A program made the translations under genes and the position numbers. Positions 1 to 6,409 of a stretch of 8,015 nt of DNA are shown here, one piece after another (position 1 is the first letter of the stretch; each line of letters begins with the position of its first letter). This stretch comes from Hyphococcus sp. (GTDB lineage: Bacteria > Pseudomonadota > Alphaproteobacteria > Caulobacterales > Parvularculaceae): NCBI GenBank assembly GCA_021604605.1, contig BQJH01000133.1, positions 1 through 8,015 of the forward strand, in the 5' to 3' direction. The notes beneath the pieces are model-generated. The model saw nothing but the letters and a program-made list of their open reading frames with translations, was not told the DNA's origin and did no database searches.

Positions 1-2543
1 TCTGCGGCTGCGGCGTCTACCGCCTTGCCAACATACTGAACAGCACCTGGGCCATCTGACGTCAGAACGCCATCGACGATCTTCGCTTTTCCATCCTCTA
101 CAATCATCGGTAAAACACCGCTTAATATGCCTTCACCAGACAATCCGTCTACGTCGACATAGGCTAGAATTTTTGCAAGATCGATTGCATTAGCGCGCAA
201 CGGTACGCTTGCCGTTTCTCCGGTCACTGACATGTTGGCGTCGTAAACGCCCAATGTTCCGCCAAACCAAGGAAACTCCGCCCGCTCAATGCTGAGTGTT
301 TCATCACCAGGCAAATGAAATCGGATCGTTCCGTCTTCAAGCGGCAACGTGAACATATCCACGCTTTCAACAGAAAGTTCCTGAACATCTTCGGTTGCGA
401 CCGGCCAGAGGCTTGAGAATTTTATTGTGCCATTAACGCCGCTGGTTTTGTTGACGATCCTTGTTGGTCCAACGAAAGTAATGTCTTCGAGCGATATCTT
501 TGCTCGAGATTGAAGATCATCGGGCGCCCAGGAAAAATCGACGACACCATCAGCAAACCCAGTTGTCTCCCCGATGAACCCTTTGAGGACAGGCGCCAGC
601 TTGTTAGGTTGGATCGTGTCTTCAGTAAACTCGATCCGGTCGAACGTGAAAGTCGATGCGCCGCTAGCGGTCGTTACATTATGTTCGCCGTCGCCTGCGC
701 CAAGGCGTTCTCCCCTTAAGGTGCGCAAAACATAGTCAAAGGTGACGGTTTGCGCATCCAGTTGCGCCACACCTGATCCGTAGACCGGGGCTATTCTCGG
801 CGATTTTTCATTTTGCGAAATACGCACTTTGTCAATCTGACCGGTTGTGACCATGCGCGTCTTATCCAGATTAAACTCATACTGGCCTTCAACCGCATCA
901 AGACGCAGCATGTCTCTCAGGATAATTGAGCCACCTGAAATATCTCCGGATACGGTCGTCAGATTTTGTCTCGGCAGATATGTGCCGCTAAATTCAATGC
1001 GGGGAGGGCGACCAAAGATTGTTGTGCGGCCAAGGCGATAATCGAGGGCGTCAGCGCTAACAACACCTGAGAGCGTGCATTGAAGGTCTTCACTCCAATC
1101 GATCAGCGCCAACGGATTGCTGTCGGCGCAGAGCGTTGCGTTCTTAAATGTCGCTTCTGTGTCTTGTTGGGCGATGGCGGTTTCTGCCCGTTCGACCTGA
1201 AGGCACCGGCTCTCTGGTAAAGTAACCGTTGCCGTTTTCTGTGCTTTATCCACGGTGACAAAAAACTGCCCCGAGAACGGCGCCTCCTTCAGGCTAAATC
1301 TGCCAATGGATAATTCATCGATAGCTGAGGTTGTGCTGATATCTGCGTTGATTAACGGCCCGGCTGTGGTCACGTGAAAGATCGCGGAGGCTTCGTCAAA
1401 TTTTAGCGCCCTTGAACGATACTCTCCAATCTGAATAGGTGCGACGATAAACCAACCATCATCCGTCGTTTGAGCGTTGATAGTTCCAACGGCTGAAACA
1501 GTCGCGCCTGTCAGGGTATATGAAATTTCCGACGTTATTTTATCGCCCCTTTTATCCAGGAGCGGTTGATCATTCAGCGTCGTGATAGTCAGGGCGGCGC
1601 CATTGTCCGCTTTCACTAATAAGGGCGTTTCTTCTAGTGCCGCTGTGAGTTTATCGCCATCAATCGCAAGCTCGATGGCAGCGGTGGCTGATAAAGAAGA
1701 AACAGGGGCGCCGAAAAGTATAGCACTTTGCTCGTCTTTAATTCTTGCAAGGCTTTCAAACTCGCTGATGTTTATCTTTGCTGATCGCAGCGAGATTTGT
1801 GCAACGCCTTTGATCGGACTGCTGCGATCTTGCGCAAAATCCCGCCACGATTGCCCTTTCCCTTCAACAGATAAATCAATATCGCGCAATGGGCCTGTAG
1901 GTGTCGCGATATCACCGTTAAAGGCGCCGGCGAAAACAACTTCCCCGTTTGCCGTTAGGTTGATGGTGAAATCTGCCGCCGCATTTTCCATGCTGAGGGA
2001 AGCTCGCCCTGCATTTAATGCCTCTGCGCGCAGCTCTACTTTGCCGCCTTGTGAAAGATCATAATCAGCATTGAGAGTTCCGGTTGCCTCACCGCCGGGC
2101 GTTTCAATAACCAGATCGATGTTGCTCAATATCAGCCGATCGAATGGGAGCGCGCCGCCAGAACCGCTGCCGCCCAATGTGACACCCGGTAGTCCGACCT
2201 TACCGTCTTCTGATATTTCCAGCCGCACCATGCCCGGCCCGGCGGAGATTGATTTGATGCGCCGGTCAGAAAGAAGCGTGCGCCATTCATACTGGGCGAC
2301 TACCTCATCCAGAGTGATGGCGCGTTTATCGGCTGAATTTTCATTGCCGCCAGCGGCAATATTCCTGATTTCGATTCGGCTCAGAGAAAGGGCGGTTACG
2401 CGCGCTTGTGAGTTTTCCAGCCCTGCGGAGGCGAGCGCGCCACGCACAGCGATCCCCGCCAGGGACAGGCGTAAAAAGTAAACGCCAACCGCCAGAATAA
2501 GAAATAACGCCACGATCGCGAGAAGCGCTTTACCAACCCGCAT
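1..2543 (-). CDS. YdbH-family (AsmA/TamB-like) envelope protein, C-terminus cut by window edge
   Basis: The frame is open from an ATG at 2543 to the window edge: 847 codons without a stop, with the 3' end missing. Residues 4-24 form one hydrophobic segment, an uncleaved inner-membrane anchor, and the rest should lie in the periplasm. The body is beta-rich, with repeated alternating patterns such as LSLSRIEIRNI near residues 50-60, typical of AsmA-like bridge proteins. The C-terminal part carries the YdbH ('dicarboxylate transport', DctA-YdbH) signature: FPWFGGTL near 755-765, then GEGILSGVLP at 803-812 and SDGPGAVQY at 829-837. In Escherichia coli, YdbH acts redundantly with TamB and YhdP in moving phospholipid to the outer membrane; the same role here is inferred. 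The in-window part is already nearly as long as E. coli YdbH (about 880 residues). A GAGGG at 2555-2559 lies 11 bases before the ATG. In related genomes small YnbE-like and YdbL-like genes follow; they would lie beyond the left edge. Family call strong, exact role moderate. Confidence 0.88.
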   Translation of the reverse strand, partial: MRVGKALLAIVALFLILAVGVYFLRLSLAGIAVRGALASAGLENSQARVTALSLSRIEIRNIAAGGNENSADKRAITLDEVVAQYEWRTLLSDRRIKSISAGPGMVRLEISEDGKVGLPGVTLGGSGSGGALPFDRLILSNIDLVIETPGGEATGTLNADYDLSQGGKVELRAEALNAGRASLSMENAAADFTINLTANGEVVFAGAFNGDIATPTGPLRDIDLSVEGKGQSWRDFAQDRSSPIKGVAQISLRSAKINISEFESLARIKDEQSAILFGAPVSSLSATAAIELAIDGDKLTAALEETPLLVKADNGAALTITTLNDQPLLDKRGDKITSEISYTLTGATVSAVGTINAQTTDDGWFIVAPIQIGEYRSRALKFDEASAIFHVTTAGPLINADISTTSAIDELSIGRFSLKEAPFSGQFFVTVDKAQKTATVTLPESRCLQVERAETAIAQQDTEATFKNATLCADSNPLALIDWSEDLQCTLSGVVSADALDYRLGRTTIFGRPPRIEFSGTYLPRQNLTTVSGDISGGSIILRDMLRLDAVEGQYEFNLDKTRMVTTGQIDKVRISQNEKSPRIAPVYGSGVAQLDAQTVTFDYVLRTLRGERLGAGDGEHNVTTASGASTFTFDRIEFTEDTIQPNKLAPVLKGFIGETTGFADGVVDFSWAPDDLQSRAKISLEDITFVGPTRIVNKTSGVNGTIKFSSLWPVATEDVQELSVESVDMFTLPLEDGTIRFHLPGDETLSIERAEFPWFGGTLGVYDANMSVTGETASVPLRANAIDLAKILAYVDVDGLSGEGILSGVLPMIVEDGKAKIVDGVLTSDGPGAVQYVGKAVDAAAA

Positions 2544-2787
2544 CTTACTAACTTCCCTCAAACATGACTGCGCCAGTTCGTTTTTGGTTAAGGCCGATTT
2601 CGTTTAATCGACACAAATTGAATTTGACGCCCCCGCCAAACAGGCAAAAGCCTAGCATGCAGAAATTGCAGGATTTGGCGAGGCATGTCATGTATCAGCG
2701 GCCGAGCGTCGATAGATTTGTGCTCTGGCCGAAAAAGGCTTTTATTTCCGTCAGTTGCGGCGGGTTTGGAATGGCGGCGCTAGCGTA
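2544..2787. promoter_or_regulatory. Divergent intergenic region between YdbH-like and M23 peptidase genes
   Basis: This 244-bp stretch must hold the promoters for both divergent genes. I could not find a convincing -35/-10 pair on either strand. It contains an imperfect inverted repeat with 7-base arms, TTTGACG (2623-2629) and CGCCAAA (2634-2640), one mismatch. A further exact inverted copy of the second arm, TTTGGCG, lies at 2674-2680. A small hairpin AGGC-AAAA-GCCT lies at 2642-2653. An open frame of 74 codons (2564-2788) crosses most of it on the plus strand, but it has no ribosome site and no recognisable family, so I do not call it a gene. The regulatory reading is inference from gene orientation. 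Confidence 0.4.
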
Positions 2788-4719
2788 ATGTCACTGAAGT
2801 TTGTTGAAACCGGCCAGACATTTACCCAGGATGGAGCCGCTTTCTGCCCTGTGGAGCGGAAAAAACGCGGCGCCGTGGCAATTGCGGCGTCGATCGGCGT
2901 GATGCTCGCCGGGGCTGGTTTCCTGACCTATGCGATGTTTTCCGATCCATCACCTGCGGAAATCCAGTCAGCAAAAGCCCAGCTTGTCGAATCCCAAATT
3001 GCCGCGGTCGATCCGGCCTCTGAAGAGGAAGCTGGAGAGATTAAAGGGGAGGTTACAGCAGTTAGCACGCTTGGCTCATCACCAACTGCAACGCAGACGG
3101 TTGCGATAGAAGCAGCGCCTCAATCAAATTTTGAAACAGAGACTAAAGCCTTAAGTGTCGACGAGGTGCTGGCTGAATCCAGGGCTGCACGGGCGGGCAT
3201 CACGGCTACGCAAGGTGAGGCTCAACAAGACGGACTTGCGCCGCGCCTTAACCCCAGACGCGCAAAAGTCGCTCTTGCCAAAACGGAACAGAGTGCAGCA
3301 ACAGCTGATAGCGCCGTTGATAAAACGCTCAGCCCTCGGATCAAGCCTGTGACCGAAGTTAAGGCTATCTCTAAAGTGACAGCTAAGGCGCGCCCGGCTA
3401 AAGCCGCCGGCAGTGTGCTTGCGCAAGCCGTTGATGCGCCGCCGCCTTTTTTCTTTGCCAGCGATATTGAACGCATTGAAAATTATGATGGTCCTGCGCC
3501 TGTACTATATGCGCGCGACCTTGATCGAAGTTTCAACGAAGTGCGCGTCAAGATTAAGCGCGGTGAAAATTTTGTTGATGCACTGAAGCGAGCTGGCGTC
3601 GGCGCGCGTGATCGTAATGAAGCGGCCTATGCTTTTGGCAAGCATTATAATTTGCGACGGCTCCGTCCGGGACAGGAGTTTTTTCTGACGCTTGGTGCGC
3701 AAAACCAAACGTTGTTCCAGTTAGCGTCGAATAAAATAGAACCTCAGGCGCGTCTGATCGGGCTGGACTTCCGAGCCGATGCTGAAAATAGAATTCATGT
3801 CCGCCGGGTTAAAACCGGGGCATTGGCCGCCGACAAAGAAACCATCGAGATGACAACGCGGTTGTTGTCGATAGCGGGACGTATCGACGGAAGCCTTTAT
3901 TTATCGGCGAAAGCTGCAGGCGCCCCAGATCAGATAATCGCGGATTTAGCTGACGCCTTTTCCTATGACGTGGATTTTCAGCGAGAAATCTTTGGCGGTG
4001 ACGAGTTCGAAGCGATTTTTGAAGCGCGTTACGACGATCAGGGGGAGCTGGTTTCCACAGGCGATATTCTCTTTGCCCGATTGAAATGGCGAGGCCGCTC
4101 CAAAGAAAAAGGGTATTATCTCTTTGCCTCCCGTCAGGACGGTGATCGTCCGGATTTTTATGACGCCCGCGGCAAAGGCGCAAAACGCCTATTGATGAAA
4201 ACACCAATTGACGGTGCGCGGCTGTCTTCTCGTTTCGGCACGCGCAAGCACCCCATTCTCGGCTATCGTCGCGCCCATAAAGGCGTCGACTTTGCCGCCA
4301 ATCGCGGCACACCCATCAAAGCTGCTGGCGATGGCGTGATTGAACGGTCGGATCGTTATGGTAGTTTCGGCAATTATGTCCGTATACGCCATGCTAATGG
4401 ATATAAGACTGCGTATGCCCATCTGAAAGGGTTTGCCCGAGGCATCCGTAAAGGCAAACGCGTGCGGCAGGGCGATATTATTGGATATGTTGGCACAACG
4501 GGGCGCTCTACCGGGCCGCATCTTCACTATGAAGTTCATCTCAACGGTAAAGCGGTCAATCCGCAAAAACTTAAAATCGCCACCGGCAAGAGTTTGAAAG
4601 CGGACGACTTAGAGCGTTTTATGGTTCAGCGCGATATGATCGACGCCATGCGGCTGCCGCTGGAAGAAACCACCAGCGTTTTTGCCAAGGATGGTGTTGT
4701 GTCGGGCAGTGCGCTGTAA
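2788..4719 (+). CDS. Membrane-anchored M23 (LytM/MepM-like) peptidoglycan endopeptidase
   Basis: The predicted 643-residue protein is a zinc metallopeptidase that should cut peptide cross-links of peptidoglycan in the periplasm. A basic stretch ERKKR is followed by one membrane segment (about 28-51), giving a type II anchor. Residues 52-240 are an Ala/Lys/Thr/Pro-rich, probably disordered linker. Next come a LysM/OapA-like domain (about 245-305), a Csd3 N-terminal-like domain (about 365-450, with SLYLSAKAAGAPDQIIADLA) and the M23 domain (about 475-605). All active-site residues are present: zinc ligands H497 and D501 in HKGVD and H580 in HLHYE, with catalytic H545 (AYAHL) and H578. The enzyme is therefore probably active, unlike degenerate LytM activators such as EnvC or NlpD. 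I chose the ATG at 2788; the frame stays open to a TTG at 2755, but neither start has a good ribosome site. The architecture matches MepM with a much longer linker. The gene ends 3 bp from the convergent gamma-CA gene. Confidence 0.92.
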   Translation: MSLKFVETGQTFTQDGAAFCPVERKKRGAVAIAASIGVMLAGAGFLTYAMFSDPSPAEIQSAKAQLVESQIAAVDPASEEEAGEIKGEVTAVSTLGSSPTATQTVAIEAAPQSNFETETKALSVDEVLAESRAARAGITATQGEAQQDGLAPRLNPRRAKVALAKTEQSAATADSAVDKTLSPRIKPVTEVKAISKVTAKARPAKAAGSVLAQAVDAPPPFFFASDIERIENYDGPAPVLYARDLDRSFNEVRVKIKRGENFVDALKRAGVGARDRNEAAYAFGKHYNLRRLRPGQEFFLTLGAQNQTLFQLASNKIEPQARLIGLDFRADAENRIHVRRVKTGALAADKETIEMTTRLLSIAGRIDGSLYLSAKAAGAPDQIIADLADAFSYDVDFQREIFGGDEFEAIFEARYDDQGELVSTGDILFARLKWRGRSKEKGYYLFASRQDGDRPDFYDARGKGAKRLLMKTPIDGARLSSRFGTRKHPILGYRRAHKGVDFAANRGTPIKAAGDGVIERSDRYGSFGNYVRIRHANGYKTAYAHLKGFARGIRKGKRVRQGDIIGYVGTTGRSTGPHLHYEVHLNGKAVNPQKLKIATGKSLKADDLERFMVQRDMIDAMRLPLEETTSVFAKDGVVSGSAL

Positions 4720-4722
4720 GCG

Positions 4723-5262
4723 TTATCGCTCAGCCAGCGCCGCCATGTGGCGCTTTGCCTGTTCGACATAATGCGCCGCGCCCATGAGAGCGCCTTTGTC
4801 CTCACCTTCACGCAAATCACGAAACTTCCGCGCTGGCATACCGGCCCACATCTCGCCCGCAGGAACAGTTTTTCTGGGCGCCAAAAATGCGCCAGCAGCC
4901 AGCATCGCACCCGTTTCGACGACCGATCCATCCAGCAAAGTCGAACTCATGCCGACAAAACCGCCATCTTGAATTGTAGCCCCATGCAGCAAGACCTTGT
5001 GGCCGATGAGGGCATTCTCGCCAATGATCGACGCTGTGCCGCCCATGCTTGGACTATCCACGTGAACCACTGAACCGTCCTGCAGGTTTGAGCCCTTGCC
5101 AATGATGATTTTGTTTTCATCGCCCCGCAACACGCAGCCATACCAGACGGACGCATTTTCATGCACTTCCACATCTCCGGCGATCACAACGCCCGGCGCG
5201 ATAAAAGCTGTTTCGTGAATGATCGGTTTTTTGTCGCCTATGGCGAAGATAAGAGGTTCCAT
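4723..5262 (-). CDS. Gamma-class carbonic anhydrase family protein
   Basis: This 179-residue protein belongs to the left-handed beta-helix gamma carbonic anhydrase family (Cam, YrdA, CaiE and PaaY relatives), trimers with zinc at subunit interfaces that interconvert CO2 and bicarbonate. Hexapeptide repeats run from about residue 12 to 140 (for example IAPGVVIAGDVEVHENASVW). The three expected zinc histidines are present: H67 in SVVHV, and H88 and H93 in IGHKVLLHG. R46 and D48 in LRGDEN and Q61 in NLQDG match conserved Cam residues. The length is the short, YrdA-like form without the acidic loop of Cam. Many short members have weak or no measured hydratase activity, so catalysis is likely but not certain. 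There is no signal peptide, so the protein is cytoplasmic. AAGG at 5269-5272, six bases before the ATG, supports the start. The EEP-fold gene lies 45 bp upstream on the same strand, probably in one transcript. Confidence 0.93.
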   Translation of the reverse strand: MEPLIFAIGDKKPIIHETAFIAPGVVIAGDVEVHENASVWYGCVLRGDENKIIIGKGSNLQDGSVVHVDSPSMGGTASIIGENALIGHKVLLHGATIQDGGFVGMSSTLLDGSVVETGAMLAAGAFLAPRKTVPAGEMWAGMPARKFRDLREGEDKGALMGAAHYVEQAKRHMAALAER

Positions 5263-5307
5263 GGGATGCCTTGTTGTTAGTCAGTATTGTTGAGATGTAA
5301 GTCTTTC

Positions 5308-6207
5308 CTAATGTGCAATCGAAAGTCCAACTATTATTGGAAAATGGTCCGACCCGATTGCTTTGCCAATTTTCACTTCCCCTGAAACATTGCCGCCTAG
5401 AAGGACATGATCAATAGGCAACCCCAGTAAAGGTAGGGTTGAAAGCCATGTTGATGAAATACCGGGAGACAGGCGCCTTAACTCTGCCACTGATTTTGAT
5501 TGGGTTATGACAGGGCTCCATGGCGCCGTATTAAAGTCGCCAATCATCACCCGAGAAGGCTTACCTTTCAAATGTTCAGCATAGGTCAGTATGTGCTCAT
5601 TTCGCATTCGTATTTTTTCTGGCGTTAAAGGAATAGTTGGATGAACGACTGAAAAAGCAATGTCTTGATAGTTGTATTTGACAGTAAAAATAGCGCCGTT
5701 TCTGCCATTAACTTCAATAATGTCGAAATTGCTGACAGGTTTTCGGCTGAACAGAGAGATTGCTGAATTTTCGCCTGCAAAGGCGCCGCGTTGGTATTCA
5801 AAGTTGCCGGTGTCGAGATGTTTTAAATCAGGGCTGTGCTTGTTGGGCGTTTCGGCGATCAGTACAATATCCGCATCGACGTCTTTGGCGAGGCGCAATA
5901 CTTTACTGAGTGATTCACCTCGCTCAAATACATTCGCCCACACAATCACAAAGGCTGTTTCGCCGGTTGCCACATCTGCTGACTGGAATTGTTCTCTTGC
6001 TCCCCAAAGGGCCAGCGCACTCCCGAACAGGGCAAGTATACCCGGTCCCCATCGCCCCATGCCGAAAACAAACAGGCTAATAACAAGCCCAAGCAATGCA
6101 ATTTGCGGTAATAGGCTAAGGAAAATTTCAGCCGGCCATACAGGTTTTTGTATGAGGCCGAGCAATGAAAGAATTATGACGGCCGCGCCTGGTATCCAAA
6201 ACTGCAA
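5308..6207 (-). CDS. Membrane-anchored endonuclease/exonuclease/phosphatase (EEP) family protein
   Basis: This 299-residue protein joins an N-terminal membrane region to an EEP (DNase I-like) hydrolase domain. Hydrophobic segments lie at about 5-20, 27-49 and 54-70. The catalytic domain begins near residue 85. Family residues are visible in order: N92 (WANV), E119 (AETP, metal-binding), H189 (VVHP), D224 and N226 (GDFNTAPW), D266-H267 (PIDHVLL) and D287-H288 (GSDHFP). The active site looks complete, so it is probably a metal-dependent phosphodiesterase or phosphatase; whether the substrate is nucleic acid or a lipid/sugar phosphate cannot be read from sequence. With three membrane segments the catalytic domain would be periplasmic if the N-terminus is cytoplasmic; E. 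coli YafD has a similar fold. The start is a TTG with a strong purine-rich ribosome site (AAAGGAAAGG, 6216-6225) eight bases upstream. An in-frame TAG at 6250-6252 rules out a much longer form, and the first internal ATG (residue 50) would remove two membrane segments. Confidence 0.87.
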   Translation of the reverse strand: MQFWIPGAAVIILSLLGLIQKPVWPAEIFLSLLPQIALLGLVISLFVFGMGRWGPGILALFGSALALWGAREQFQSADVATGETAFVIVWANVFERGESLSKVLRLAKDVDADIVLIAETPNKHSPDLKHLDTGNFEYQRGAFAGENSAISLFSRKPVSNFDIIEVNGRNGAIFTVKYNYQDIAFSVVHPTIPLTPEKIRMRNEHILTYAEHLKGKPSRVMIGDFNTAPWSPVITQSKSVAELRRLSPGISSTWLSTLPLLGLPIDHVLLGGNVSGEVKIGKAIGSDHFPIIVGLSIAH

Positions 6208-6409
6208 TCTACGGGCCTTTCCTTTGCTCTGATTGAGATGCGTTTGCGGCTATAGTTCGAGGTCCGAGCGCCTCTTTGTTGCAAACCCTATCGCATTCAT
6301 TTGAAAATCCTATCAGGAATAATAGAGAAAAGTATGCTCATTTTTCGTAAACTAGGTAATCTGGAAGCCCAAAGGCTCCGTAAAAGAACCTGTGTGGAAG
6401 GATGGGAAC
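6208..6409. promoter_or_regulatory. Divergent intergenic region between EEP/gamma-CA operon and delta-CA gene
   Basis: This 202-bp region separates two divergent units, both of which include a carbonic anhydrase gene. It contains the ribosome site of the minus-strand EEP gene (6216-6225) and that of the plus-strand delta-CA gene (AAGGA, 6398-6402, seven bases before the ATG). The part from about 6300 to 6350 is AT-rich and is the likeliest place for a plus-strand promoter, with TTGAAA at 6301-6306 and AATAAT at 6318-6323, but their spacing is too short for a standard sigma-70 pair. A small hairpin (AGCC at 6366-6369, GGCT at 6374-6377) lies in the probable leader of the delta-CA mRNA. No operator could be assigned. 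Confidence 0.4.

Noticed and set aside
1582..2481. Two plus-strand open frames (1582-2064 and 2071-2481)
   Set aside because: They lie antisense to the unbroken, well-matching YdbH-like frame, and their Ser/Arg/Pro/Ala-rich translations look like shadows with no domain or ribosome site.
2588..2607. Possible CtrA box (two TTAA motifs)
   Set aside because: The two TTAA are separated by 12 bases instead of the 7 required.
2724..2750. Terminator-like GGCC-GAAAAA-GGCT followed by TTTTATTT
   Set aside because: The stem is only about four pairs including a G-U, too weak, and it sits upstream of a gene start rather than after a stop.
2755..2787. TTG at 2755 as the start of the M23 gene
   Set aside because: It has no ribosome site, and the 11 extra residues add nothing recognisable. 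The ATG at 2788 is preferred, with some doubt because its own site is weak.
3809..4312. 167-codon minus-strand frame inside the M23 gene
   Set aside because: It is antisense to the conserved M23 catalytic region, and its translation resembles no protein family.
5672..6232. 186-codon plus-strand frame opposite the EEP gene
   Set aside because: The minus-strand frame carries the complete set of EEP catalytic motifs; this one is its shadow.
6250..6300. 16-codon minus-strand ORF (MNAIGFATKRRSDLEL) upstream of the EEP gene
   Set aside because: The ribosome site is weak, the frame is very short and nothing suggests an attenuator or conserved leader.
6392..6409. GTG at 6392 as the start of the delta-CA gene
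   Set aside because: The ATG at 6410 has AAGGA at ideal spacing and gives a normal lipoprotein signal peptide; the GTG would place that site inside the coding region.
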